A stretch of 64,000 bases of DNA from Acinetobacter sp. ANC 4862. Its GTDB lineage: Bacteria > Pseudomonadota > Gammaproteobacteria > Pseudomonadales > Moraxellaceae. The position numbers and the translations under genes are program-made. Every line of letters begins with the position of its first letter. The stretch's first letter is position 1. Below the pieces are notes generated by a model, which was not told the origin of the DNA, made no database searches, and saw nothing but the letters and a program-made list of their open reading frames with translations. The stretch lies in assembly GCF_004336635.1 (NCBI RefSeq), contig NZ_SJXH01000012.1, positions 16,074 to 80,073 of the forward strand. The letters are read 5' to 3'. Shown here piece by piece: positions 39,696 to 48,176 of this stretch.

Positions 39696-40618
39696 TATTC
39701 GCCTTTCGAAGCTAAGCGTTCTGCAACTCTAAGCCATGCACTACGTGAACGAAAATTGGCTTTAATCTCTTCTTCACTGGCACGTACTCGGGAAATTTTC
39801 TTTAATCGACGGGTATCTTCCCGTTCTTGTGGCATACCCCAACTGGTATCTTCTGCTAAAGTGGATTCTTTTTGAATAAACTGTTTAATTAAACGGTCTT
39901 CTAGCGAGTGGAAACTAATGACCGCTAAACGCCCCCCTGTTTTTAGCACATCCACCGCTTGCGGCAAGAATGCTTCAATATCTTCTAATTCTTTATTAAT
40001 GGCAATACGGATGCCCTGAAAAGTTCGTGTTGCAGCATGTTTATTTTTTTCCCATTTCGGATGGGCAACTTTCACAATTTCAGCCAGTTGCGCTGTCGTT
40101 TCGATATAGCCCGCAGCTTTGATGGCTTTGGCAATACGACGGCTATAACGCTCTTCACCATATTGAAAAATAACATTGGCCAAGGCTTCTTCTTCAATAT
40201 TCACCAGCCATTCAGCCGCGGTCGGACCTTTTGAATTGTCCATACGCATATCCAGTGGGCCATCTTTCATAAAGCTAAAACCACGTTCCGCCTGATCGAG
40301 TTGTGGTGAAGACACCCCTAAGTCAGCCATCACGCCATCAACCAAACCAATGCCACGTGCTTCAAGCTCTTGTTTTAAATCGGCAAAACTGGCATGAATA
40401 ATTTTAAAACGTGAATCTTCTTGTTCTAAGAGTGCCGCAGTTTCCAACGCTTGTGGATCTTTATCAAACCCATAGACACGTGCATTTTCATCTAATTTAG
40501 AAAGCAATAAACGGGTATGACCACCTCGGCCAAAGGTACCATCTACATAAATCCCTGTATTTCGATCTGCCAATAAGGCATCAACAGTTTCGTGAAGTAA
40601 TACAGAAATATGCGACAT
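39695..40618 (-). CDS. rsmH: 16S rRNA (cytosine1402-N4)-methyltransferase
   Basis: The 307-residue protein (formerly MraW) has the start HISVLLHETVDAL, the SAM motif YVDGTFGRGGHTRLLL, the VMADLGVSSPQLD block, GPLDMRMD and the C-terminal VISFHSLEDRLIK. It methylates C1402 of 16S rRNA. It heads the dcw block. The usual upstream regulator mraZ is absent: the 333 nt before it contain no such gene. Confidence 0.97.
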   Translation of the reverse strand: MSHISVLLHETVDALLADRNTGIYVDGTFGRGGHTRLLLSKLDENARVYGFDKDPQALETAALLEQEDSRFKIIHASFADLKQELEARGIGLVDGVMADLGVSSPQLDQAERGFSFMKDGPLDMRMDNSKGPTAAEWLVNIEEEALANVIFQYGEERYSRRIAKAIKAAGYIETTAQLAEIVKVAHPKWEKNKHAATRTFQGIRIAINKELEDIEAFLPQAVDVLKTGGRLAVISFHSLEDRLIKQFIQKESTLAEDTSWGMPQEREDTRRLKKISRVRASEEEIKANFRSRSAWLRVAERLASKGE

Positions 40619-40951
40619 AAGGGTTCAATCAATACTATGAAAAATGTAACTGCACATTATTACCTTGTTTTGACAAAGCTCCAAACGACTTTTTGTAGGG
40701 AAATATTACTTTCCATAGAGAAAACCGTTTGTTTCTGGGTTTATTCAACTCAGATTTAGCTCATATTTCATGTGCTTTTATATCATTTTAATATTCAATA
40801 TTTATTCTGATTCTTTATTAAAATAGAGTTCTCTATAAAAATTAAGAAAAGAAAATGTATTCTTTGATTCAAAATTTTATTTAAAAAACAGATCTTGTCA
40901 GAAATAAAAAGCCCCCACTTCAGGAGGCTTTTTAAATCACAAATTAATCAG
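40619..40951. other. Gene-free stretch of 333 nt upstream of rsmH; no mraZ
   Basis: AT-rich region between rsmH and sbp, both on the minus strand. It should contain the dcw promoter close to 40619 and, at 40905-40935, the sbp terminator. A 39-codon frame on the plus strand (ATG at 40637) has no ribosome site and looks fortuitous. Confidence 0.6.
40905..40935 (-). terminator. Intrinsic terminator after sbp
   Basis: AAAAAGCCcCC-acttca-GGaGGCTTTTT: GC-rich stem with A- and T-runs, 17 nt downstream of the sbp stop on the minus strand. Confidence 0.85.
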
Positions 40952-41971
40952 TTATTTACGAGTATTGTAAATCTGATCAAAAGTCGCACCATTCACAAAA
41001 TGAGTTTTTTGTGCCTGAGCCCAGCCACCAAACACTTCATCAATGGTGAAGGTTTTAAGTTTAGGGAATTGAGCAGAATATTTGGCTAACACTTCCGGGT
41101 TACGTGGACGGTAGAAATATTTTGCTGCCATGTCTTGACCCAAAGGTGAATACAAGTAATTGATATAACCTTTAGCCAACCACTTGTTCCCATCTTTTTC
41201 GACATTTTTATCCACGATTGCCACTGAAGGTTCAGTTAAAATTGACATCGATGGATAGATAATATCGAACTTGTTTTTACCCATGGTTTTTTGAGTGACT
41301 AGAGCTTCATTTTCCCAAGTCAACAACACATCACCAATGCCACGTTCCGCAAAAGTCGTCATCGATGCACGCGCAGCAGAATCCATCACTTTTACATTGT
41401 GGTACATTTTGCCGACAAAGTCTTTTGCTTTGGCATCGCTACCACCGGGTTGTTTAAGTGCATAACCCCAAGCAGATAAGTATACCCAACGTGGTAAACC
41501 GCCGGTTTTTGGATTTGGAGTAATAATTTGTATGCCCGGTTTGGTTAAGTCAGACCAGTCTTTAATATGCTTTGGATTACCTTTACGTACCATAAATACG
41601 ATGGTGGAGGTATAAGGTGCAGAGTTATGCGGGAACTCTTTTTGCCAACCCGGCTGGATTTGACCTGATTTTACAATTTCTTCAATATCGTTGGCCAAAG
41701 CCAAGGTCACCACATCAGCTTTTAAGCCATCCACGACTGAACGCGCTTGTTTACCTGAACCACCGTGGGACTGTTTAAAATTCACACTACGACCGGTACG
41801 TTCTTTCCAGTAAGCACCAAATGATTTATTGAATTCATCGTAAAATTCACGGGTTGCATCATAAGAGACGTTTAAAAATTCACGATCAGCTGCCTGAGCA
41901 GTCGTTGCAGTAAAAGCAATGCCGGTTGCCAGCAATGCCGCACTGAATAACGCTTTAAATTGAGTTTTCAT
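40952..41971 (-). CDS. sbp: Periplasmic sulfate-binding protein
   Basis: The 339-residue protein has a signal peptide ending near TTAQAA and the sulfate/thiosulfate-binding family core: [48 protein letters not shown], and the VLLTWENEA, YLYSPLGQ and FYRPRNPEV blocks. It captures sulfate for a CysTWA-type ABC importer; the membrane and ATPase genes are not adjacent. It lies downstream of a near-identical second copy that is broken (42217-43233), so this copy is probably the working one. Confidence 0.95.
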   Translation of the reverse strand: MKTQFKALFSAALLATGIAFTATTAQAADREFLNVSYDATREFYDEFNKSFGAYWKERTGRSVNFKQSHGGSGKQARSVVDGLKADVVTLALANDIEEIVKSGQIQPGWQKEFPHNSAPYTSTIVFMVRKGNPKHIKDWSDLTKPGIQIITPNPKTGGLPRWVYLSAWGYALKQPGGSDAKAKDFVGKMYHNVKVMDSAARASMTTFAERGIGDVLLTWENEALVTQKTMGKNKFDIIYPSMSILTEPSVAIVDKNVEKDGNKWLAKGYINYLYSPLGQDMAAKYFYRPRNPEVLAKYSAQFPKLKTFTIDEVFGGWAQAQKTHFVNGATFDQIYNTRK

Positions 41972-42216
41972 TACGGTACAGACAAGTTATCTTCATTACT
42001 GCTAAATATATGAAATAAAATCATAAATCGCAATGAATTAAACCCTTTAGCATTCAACAAAATATTTTGATTAGATTGTTAAATTCATGTTTTTATTCAT
42101 AATAACTTAAACAGTTTACTTATTCCTTATATATACTATTTTCTGAATTATATATGCAAAAAATGGATAACTTTCATTATCCATTTCTGCTAAAAATCTT
42201 TAATCATTAATTAGAT

Positions 42217-43233
42217 TTAATTTTTCTCACTATAAATCTGATCAAAAATTACCCCATTCACAAAATGGGTTTTCTGAGCTTTTGCCCAACCACCAAAAAC
42301 ATCACCGATGGTAAAAAGTTTAATTTTTGGAAATTGTGCTGCATATTTTGCTGCAACTTGTGGATGACGTGGACGGAAGAAATATTGTGCTGCCAAATCC
42401 TGCCCTTTTGGTGAATATAGATAATTGAGATAACCTTTGGCCAAGTTGCGGTTACCATCTTTATCCACGTTTTTATCGACAATTGCGACCGATGGCTCTG
42501 CCAAAATTGAAATGGAAGGATAGATAATCTGATATTTATCTTTGCCCAAACCTTGAGTCGTCAGTAAAGCTTCATTTTCCCAAGACAACAACACATCACC
42601 AATGCCGCGTTCAGCAAAAGTGGTTAAAGAGCCACGTGCTCCCGAATCAAGTACTTTCACATTTTGATAAAGTTTTTTCACCAACTCTTTGGCTTTGGCA
42701 TCATTACCACCGGGTTGTTTTAGTGCATACCCCCAAGCTGAAAGATAAATCCAGCGCGGCGCGCCCCCGGTTTTAGGATTTGGCGTGATAATTTCTACAC
42801 CTGGCCTGGTTAAATCATTCTAGTCTTTAATACTTTTAGGATTGCCTTTGCGTACCAAGAACACCACGGTTGAGGTATAGGGTGCCGAATTATTCGGAAA
42901 CTGTTTTTGCCAGTTTTTATTGATTAGACCTGCATTTACAATTTCTTCAATATCATTGGCTAAAGCCAAGGTCACTACGTCGGCTTGTAAGCCATCAATC
43001 ACTGAACGCGCTTGCTTACCCGAGCCACCATGGGATTGTTTAAAATTCACTTCTTGTCCAGTACGCTGTTTCCAGAATTCACCAAAGGCCTGATTATATT
43101 CGTGGTAAAATTCGCGCGTTGGATCATAGGAAACATTGAGAAAATCTTTTGCGGCAAAGCTATGTGAAGTGATTCCCCCTAATACCGCAAGAATTGTAGA
43201 TGCTATTATTCTTTTCATGTGCTTTAAGCTCAT
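42217..43233 (-). pseudogene. sbp: Second sulfate-binding protein gene interrupted by one amber codon
   Basis: The frame is collinear with sbp over its whole length: signal peptide ending [52 protein letters not shown]. It is open except for one in-frame TAG at 42820-42822, where the paralogue has Trp (KDWSDLT against KD*NDLT). No frameshift or deletion is seen, so a single TGG-to-TAG change explains it. As written it gives a 137-residue N-terminal fragment. A very recent mutation, suppression or a base-calling error are all possible. Confidence 0.88.
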
Positions 43234-43583
43234 ACTTAATTGATGAAAGCACTATATAAAGCTAAAATATTTTTAACAATCATATGGTTATATTGTTTTA
43301 TTGATTAAAAATCAGTTTTATAGATATCCACTAAAATGCTTTTCTATGCATTTTTACCACTAAAAGACGCATAAACAGATGTAAATCTTCATCTTTCACT
43401 CAATCTCCATGCTATCTCCATAGTTGTTTGATACAAAGTGACTACATTGAATTGGTTCTTTATCATTTTGTAAAAAAGTGTGACCTAGTTCTACTTTTGT
43501 ATTTTTTTATGTGTTTAAATGGTATCACTAGGATAGAAAAACAATATCTAGAGAATTCCAGCACCAGTAAGGGGGATATGGAA
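43234..43583. other. Gene-free stretch of 350 nt
   Basis: AT-rich divergent region between the second sbp copy (minus) and a small exported protein gene (plus). It should hold both promoters. The plus-strand frame of the next gene is open back to 43428, but without a ribosome site or coding character. Confidence 0.55.
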
Positions 43584-43886
43584 ATGAAATTTACACCAGT
43601 TATAACAGCATTGAGTTTAAGTCTAACTTTAGGGTTTATGGCTCAAATCGGACACGCGGCTGCCATTAAAACCACCGATAGCAAAATCAGTCTTTCAGCT
43701 GAAAAATCATCACTGATTGAAAAAGCATTGCAACAACATAAGCAAGGCTCAAATACTTTTCATAATGACAATGATTTAAAAGTCCTTACTGAAATTAAAG
43801 TTGCCCCTACACAAAGCTTTTTTGCTGCTCAAAATCAAAAATTTACTCGTTTTGTACAAGTATTTTTCCCACAAAATAATTCTTAA
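43584..43886 (+). CDS. Hypothetical small exported protein
   Basis: The 100-residue product has signal peptide MKFTPVITALSLSLTLGF with cleavage near GHAAA, then a polar mature part of about 75 residues without cysteines. I chose ATG 43584 because AAGGGGG lies eight nt upstream; ATG 43578 is too close to that site. I do not recognise the family. It ends with aromatic residues (FTRFVQVFFPQ). A terminator hairpin follows. Confidence 0.65.
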   Translation: MKFTPVITALSLSLTLGFMAQIGHAAAIKTTDSKISLSAEKSSLIEKALQQHKQGSNTFHNDNDLKVLTEIKVAPTQSFFAAQNQKFTRFVQVFFPQNNS

Positions 43887-43925
43887 TTTAATACCGAACT
43901 TCTTGCCCCTTTAGAAGTTTAGACC

Positions 43926-43976
43926 AAGCCTAATCATTTCAATGTTGAATTTAACATTAAGTGATTAGGCTTTTTC
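43926..43976 (+). terminator. Intrinsic terminator with nested stem upstream of gltX
   Basis: AGCCTAATCA ... TGATTAGGCTTTTT forms the outer stem, with AATGTT/AACATT pairing inside, followed by a T-run. It ends the small exported protein transcript. Confidence 0.8.
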
Positions 43977-44016
43977 GTTATAATACTAACCATTCACATT
44001 CTGAAAAATATTGATT

Positions 44017-45525
44017 ATGACTGTTCGTACTCGTATTGCCCCTTCTCCTACAGGCTTCCCACATGTAGGCACTGCATATATTGCCTTGTTCAACTTATGT
44101 TTTGCTAAACAGCATGGGGGTGAATTTATTCTTCGCATTGAAGATACCGATCAACTTCGCTCAACCCCTGAATCTGAAAAAATGATTTTAGATTCATTGC
44201 GTTGGTTAGGTTTGAATTGGTCAGAAGGTCCCGATGTTGGTGGTCCACATGCACCATATCGTCAATCAGAACGTATGGACATCTATAAAAAATATGCTTT
44301 AGAACTTGTTGAAAAAGGTCATGCATTTTACTGCTTTGCAACGAGTGAAGAACTGGATCAAATGCGTGCTGAACAGCAAGCCCGCGGTGAAAGTCCTCGT
44401 TATGACGGTCGTGGTTTACTTTTATCTCAAGAAGAAGTTCAAAATCGTTTAGCTGCAGGCGAAGCACATGTGATTCGCATGAAAGTGCCTGCTGAAGGCA
44501 GTTGCAAATTTGACGATATGCTGCGTGGCGAAGTGGAAATTCCATGGGCACAAGTCGATATGCAAATTTTGCTTAAAACGGATGGCTTGCCAACTTACCA
44601 TTTGGCCAATGTGGTCGATGACCATTTAATGGAAATTACCCACGTGATTCGTGGTGAAGAATGGATTCCATCTGCGCCTAAACACCAGTTATTGTACCAA
44701 TACTTTGGCTGGGATATGCCTGTGCTTTGCCACATGCCGTTATTACGTAATCCGGATAAATCAAAACTGTCTAAACGTAAAAATCCAACCTCGATCAATT
44801 ACTACAAAGACATCGGCGTACTTCCAGAAGCGTTATTGAACTATTTAGGCCGTATGGGCTGGTCAATGCCGGACGAAAGTGAAAAATTCAATTTAGCTGA
44901 AATGATTGAACATTTCGACATTAAGCGTGTATCCCTTGGTGGTCCAATCTTTGATGTCGAAAAACTCAACTGGCTCAACGGTCAGTGGATTAAAGCGCTT
45001 TCTCCTGCTGAATTGTTAAATACACTTTTCGCCTGGAAATCAGACCGTAAGACTTTGGAAGATATCGCTGCTGCGATTCAACCGCGTATCAACTTGTTGT
45101 CTGAAGCAGTGAACTGGGCTGGTTTCTACTTCAATCAATTCCCACAACTGTCTAAAGAACAGTTTGAAAGCAAGAAATTGTCTGAAGAACAAGTTCGTCA
45201 AAGCCTACAATTTGCAATTTGGCGCTTGGAAAGCTTATTCACCTGGAATAACGATACAGTTAGCCAAACCCTGATGGATTTAGCTACACAAATGGAAGTG
45301 AAGTTACGTGACTTCATGCCAACCTTCTTTATTGCGATTGCCGGTTCGACCAGCTCAACCCCTGTAATGCAGTCTATGGTAACAATTGGTCCTGACTTGA
45401 CCTTTGCTCGTTTACGCCATGCGCTTGAAATTGTCGGTGGTCCGAGTAAAAAAGAAGCAAAAGTTTGGGAAAAACTCAATGAAAGCTTAAAATTGCCGAA
45501 AAATGACGCAGTTGATGAGGCATAA
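44017..45525 (+). CDS. gltX: Glutamyl-tRNA synthetase
   Basis: The 502-residue class I synthetase has the HIGH-type motif in [16 protein letters not shown] (residues 5-20), the [12 protein letters not shown] block, [16 protein letters not shown], and the KMSKS-type motif KLSKRK near 250. It charges tRNA-Glu. I use ATG 44017 rather than a TTG six nt earlier. Notably a tRNA-Glu gene lies only 167 nt downstream, after tRNA-Ala. Confidence 0.97.
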   Translation: MTVRTRIAPSPTGFPHVGTAYIALFNLCFAKQHGGEFILRIEDTDQLRSTPESEKMILDSLRWLGLNWSEGPDVGGPHAPYRQSERMDIYKKYALELVEKGHAFYCFATSEELDQMRAEQQARGESPRYDGRGLLLSQEEVQNRLAAGEAHVIRMKVPAEGSCKFDDMLRGEVEIPWAQVDMQILLKTDGLPTYHLANVVDDHLMEITHVIRGEEWIPSAPKHQLLYQYFGWDMPVLCHMPLLRNPDKSKLSKRKNPTSINYYKDIGVLPEALLNYLGRMGWSMPDESEKFNLAEMIEHFDIKRVSLGGPIFDVEKLNWLNGQWIKALSPAELLNTLFAWKSDRKTLEDIAAAIQPRINLLSEAVNWAGFYFNQFPQLSKEQFESKKLSEEQVRQSLQFAIWRLESLFTWNNDTVSQTLMDLATQMEVKLRDFMPTFFIAIAGSTSSTPVMQSMVTIGPDLTFARLRHALEIVGGPSKKEAKVWEKLNESLKLPKNDAVDEA

Positions 45526-45542
45526 TTGATTTTATAGTTGAC

Positions 45543-45577
45543 GTGTGAGCGCAATGCCCCTAATATTGCGCTCACAC
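45543..45577 (+). promoter_or_regulatory. Perfect 13-bp hairpin between gltX and tRNA-Ala, no T-run
   Basis: GTGTGAGCGCAAT and ATTGCGCTCACAC are exact complements around a 9-nt loop. The stem ends 6 nt before the tRNA-Ala 5' end and lacks a T-run. This fits an RNA processing or transcript-stabilising structure better than a terminator. Confidence 0.5.
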
Positions 45578-45583
45578 AGACTG

Positions 45584-45659
45584 GGGGTTATAGCTCAGTT
45601 GGTAGAGCGCTACAATGGCATTGTAGAGGTCAGGAGTTCGATCCTCCTTGACTCCACCA
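45584..45659 (+). tRNA. tRNA-Ala (anticodon GGC), CCA encoded
   Basis: A full cloverleaf can be drawn: acceptor GGGGTTA/TGACTCC, D-arm with GCTCAGTTGGTAGAGC, anticodon stem CTACA/TGTAG with loop ATGGCAT (GGC at 34-36), T-arm AGGAG-TTCGATC-CTCCT, discriminator A and encoded CCA. Identity is from the anticodon. Confidence 0.96.
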
Positions 45660-45691
45660 AGTTATTTGTTTTACCTGTGTTGCCTCGATAA

Positions 45692-45767
45692 GTCCCTATC
45701 GTCTAGAGGCCTAGGACATCGCCCTTTCACGGCGGTAACCGGGGTTCGAATCCCCGTAGGGACGCCA
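45692..45767 (+). tRNA. tRNA-Glu (anticodon TTC), CCA encoded
   Basis: GTCCCTATCGTCTAGAGGCC start, anticodon loop CTTTCAC (TTC), T-arm CGGGG/CCCCG, acceptor GTCCCTA/TAGGGAC, encoded GCCA end. It is 32 nt after tRNA-Ala and followed by a terminator, so the pair is probably one transcript. Confidence 0.97.
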
Positions 45768-45772
45768 AATTC

Positions 45773-45806
45773 AAAAAAGCCACTGACCTATTCAGTGGCT
45801 TTTTTA
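45773..45806 (+). terminator. Intrinsic terminator after tRNA-Glu
   Basis: AAAAAAGCCACTGA-cctat-TCAGTGGCTTTTTT: a 10-bp stem with A- and T-runs. Confidence 0.92.
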
Positions 45807-45905
45807 TGGTCTAAATTTTTTATTCACGGTATTTTATCAACGGTATTTTTGCTTTCCGTGACATTCAGATTAGAATAACCTATAGATTAGAATTCTGGAG
45901 TTGTA

Positions 45906-46247
45906 ATGCAATACCGTTGCCCAAAATGCCAAAGCCCTAAAATTATGCCTGTTGCACAATCCGGCGGACCTGCGGTACGACCAGTGGTACCTAAAAGCTT
46001 AGTCTTGTTAATTCCTGCTGTTTTCATCTTATTGCTGTTGGTTTTAATTAGTATTGCAATGTGGATTTTTGGTGATGGTGCAGGAACAACATTACAATCT
46101 GCAACTGTAGTTGTATTTGTGCTGTGTCTGATTGCAGGCTTTATGTTTTACCGCGACCTACCTGACTTTAAAATTTCGATGCAAGGCTTTATGCAGTCAC
46201 AAAAGAAATGGAAATGTCGTGAGTGCAACCACGAGTGGGAAATTTAA
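45906..46247 (+). CDS. Small membrane protein with split zinc ribbon
   Basis: The 113-residue protein has CPKC (Cys5, Cys8) at the N-terminus and CREC (Cys104, Cys107) at the C-terminus, flanking two hydrophobic helices (about 32-54, LVLLIPAVFILLLLVLIS, and 64-80). The two CxxC knuckles could form one zinc ribbon if both ends are on the same membrane face, which two helices allow. I know no function. An ATTCTGGAG ribosome site precedes the ATG. It converges with the cation diffusion facilitator gene. Confidence 0.78.
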   Translation: MQYRCPKCQSPKIMPVAQSGGPAVRPVVPKSLVLLIPAVFILLLLVLISIAMWIFGDGAGTTLQSATVVVFVLCLIAGFMFYRDLPDFKISMQGFMQSQKKWKCRECNHEWEI

Positions 46248-46305
46248 AATAAACTTGCTTTCACATCAGCCCCATGTTCAATCCCGGTGCTGATGTGAAT
46301 CTTCC

Positions 46306-47244
46306 TCATGATGATGTGGATGTTTTTTGCTGATGATCATCCGGCTGACAATGTGAATGCGCAAGGCATTCATCCTCTTCAATCTGTAGCGTTATTTCAG
46401 TGATGCCATGTTCATGGCTTAACATTTCCAACGCCTGCTGATACAAGGCATTACGATCAGCCTGTGGTGCATATAAATGCACAGTCAGATGTATATTCTT
46501 TGAAGTAATTGCCCAAACCTTGAGTTGATGAATACTTTCAACCCCCTTCAACCTAAGAAGATCATTTCGTAATTTTTCAATATCAATTTCTTCAGGCACA
46601 CCTTCAAGCAAAATATTGATACTTTGTTTCAGTAAAATCCATGTTCTAGGCAATACCCAAAAACCGATCAGCACTGCAATTAAGGTATCTACCCAAACCC
46701 ACTGGGTAAAATAAATAATCACAGCACCAATAAACACCCCAACAGAACCTAAAGCATCACTCAAAACTTCCAAGTACGCCCCTTTCACATTTAAACTTTC
46801 TTGGGCGCTGGAAAATAGAATTTTCATCGAAATCAGATTAATGACCAGACCTATAATCGCGACAATCATCATGCCCAGACTTTGAATTTCCGGTGGATTG
46901 GAAAAACGCTGATAGGCTTCATACAAAATATACATCGCCACCACAAACAGCATAGATGCATTAAACAGGGCTGCTAAAATTTCAAAGCGCTGATAGCCAA
47001 AAGTACGCTTATCATCGGCAGGAAGTTTGCCTATTTTTATGGCAACAAGCACTATGGCAAGCGCAGCAGCATCGGTAAACATGTGGGCAGCATCTGACAA
47101 TAAAGCCAGGCTTTGCGTGATAAAGCCTGCTACTACTTCTACAATTAAAAAAGTGATGGTCAGCATCAAGGCAAAGGTTAATTTTTTGGCATTATTTTCA
47201 GTCACAACCGCATGACTATGATCATGCCCGTGATGTCCACTCAT
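46306..47244 (-). CDS. Cation diffusion facilitator (Zn/Co/Cd efflux, CzcD/ZitB type), C-terminus apparently frameshifted
   Basis: The 312-residue protein has a His-rich start (SGHHGHDHSHAVV), six membrane helices, the metal site in LLSDAAHMFTDAAAL (Asp51, His54, Asp58) and the paired TM5 site in EVLSDALGSVGV, then a C-terminal ferredoxin-like domain (LRLKGVESIHQLKVWAI). It exports Zn2+ or related ions by proton antiport. The last residues read KTSTSS. One base fewer in the A6 tract (T at 46323-46328 on the plus strand) would instead give the His-rich tail KHPHHHEEDSHQHRD ending at 46278, suggesting a slip at this tract. Confidence 0.92.
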   Translation of the reverse strand: MSGHHGHDHSHAVVTENNAKKLTFALMLTITFLIVEVVAGFITQSLALLSDAAHMFTDAAALAIVLVAIKIGKLPADDKRTFGYQRFEILAALFNASMLFVVAMYILYEAYQRFSNPPEIQSLGMMIVAIIGLVINLISMKILFSSAQESLNVKGAYLEVLSDALGSVGVFIGAVIIYFTQWVWVDTLIAVLIGFWVLPRTWILLKQSINILLEGVPEEIDIEKLRNDLLRLKGVESIHQLKVWAITSKNIHLTVHLYAPQADRNALYQQALEMLSHEHGITEITLQIEEDECLAHSHCQPDDHQQKTSTSS

Positions 47245-47696
47245 TGCAGACTCCCATTTGACTGGATGATAAATTAATTAATCTTTAAAACAGCATAATA
47301 AGCATACTCAGTGTAATACCATTACACTGAGTAAAATCCACGCAAAGTAAAAAATACGAAGAATGGTTTAAATCCAAGATATAAAATAGCAATACTGAGT
47401 TTGAGTTTAAATTTGAGATAGCTCATTACACAACTAAAAAAACAATCACCTTTGGAAAAAAACTCAAATTTCTTAATAAAAACCATGAATTAGCCATTCA
47501 ATAACAATAATTTTCAATAAGTGCTAAAAAATCATTTACAAGTACAAACTTGTAAACACATATATTTGTTTTAAATGAAATTTATATTTACGTTAATAAT
47601 TGGACTTTTGATAAATATTGCGTGCTTTTCTTCATAAAAGCAGATAGATTTAAAAAAGTGAGATATTTAATCCAACCTATGAAAATGAGGTGAATT
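47245..47696. other. Gene-free stretch of 452 nt with a long palindrome
   Basis: Very AT-rich divergent region between the CDF gene and the Sel1-like gene. Apart from the palindrome at 47305-47333 I see only short A/T runs and the GAGGTG ribosome site for the gene at 47697. Confidence 0.6.
47305..47333. promoter_or_regulatory. 13-bp-arm palindrome upstream of the CDF efflux gene
   Basis: TACTCAGTGTAAT-ACC-ATTACACTGAGTA is a perfect inverted repeat with a 3-nt centre, 61 nt upstream of the CDF ATG and on its promoter side. There is no T-run on either side. It is a candidate operator for the efflux gene; the binding protein is unknown. Confidence 0.5.
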
Positions 47697-48116
47697 ATGA
47701 TCATTCAAAATATAAAAAAGATTGTAAATTCTTGGTTTTACGCCCTAAATTCCAATATGTATGGAATGCAAAATTTGGCAGCCGATGCAAACAGAGAATA
47801 TGCTCAAGGAGAATATTTCGAACAACTTGCTCGCCAACATCATCAGGAACTTTTGCAACATTCTCGTCTCACTAGCACACCAAGTGATCTTTCTTCACAT
47901 GACAATCGTAACGCTATGTGGAGTTTTTTAAGTGCCGCCTTACGTGGACACCGCGATGCTCAATATAAATTAGGTATCAGCTACTTAAATGGAACCTTAG
48001 GCCTAGATAAAAACTATACACATGCGGAAGAATGGCTAAAGAAAGCCGCTAAGCAAGGTCATCATGAAGCACAAATAACCTTAGAAAAAGCGTATAGCCA
48101 ATTAGTTTTTTCCTAA
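47697..48116 (+). CDS. Sel1-like repeat protein
   Basis: The 139-residue protein contains one clear Sel1 repeat (ALRGHRDAQYKLGISYLNG, then the next half-repeat DKNYTHAEEWLKKAAKQGHHEAQ) in its second half, and a helical N-terminal part with REYAQGEYFEQLARQ. Sel1 repeats form alpha-solenoid scaffolds for protein binding. No signal peptide is evident. GAGGTG lies seven nt upstream of the ATG. It stands alone, with a terminator shared with ettA downstream. Confidence 0.8.
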   Translation: MIIQNIKKIVNSWFYALNSNMYGMQNLAADANREYAQGEYFEQLARQHHQELLQHSRLTSTPSDLSSHDNRNAMWSFLSAALRGHRDAQYKLGISYLNGTLGLDKNYTHAEEWLKKAAKQGHHEAQITLEKAYSQLVFS

Positions 48117-48125
48117 AAATTCCCA

Positions 48126-48158
48126 ATAAAAAACCAGCCCTAAGGCTGGTTTTTTTAA
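48126..48158. terminator. Bidirectional intrinsic terminator between Sel1-like gene and ettA
   Basis: AAAAAACCAGCC-ctaa-GGCTGGTTTTTTT between convergent genes. Confidence 0.9.
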
Positions 48159-48176
48159 TCATACAAAAACAAGCAA

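Noticed and set aside
40637..40756. 39-codon plus-strand ORF upstream of rsmH
   Set aside because: No ribosome site, no recognisable domain, and located in a promoter region.
43428..43583. N-terminal extension of the small exported protein (50 codons)
   Set aside because: A normal signal peptide and ribosome site begin at 43584; the extension has no coding character and would bury the signal peptide.
46260..46299. Hairpin TTCACATCAGC/GCTGATGTGAA as terminator of the CDF gene
   Set aside because: No T-run in either direction, and the arms fall in the apparent out-of-frame His-rich tail; kept only as part of that observation.
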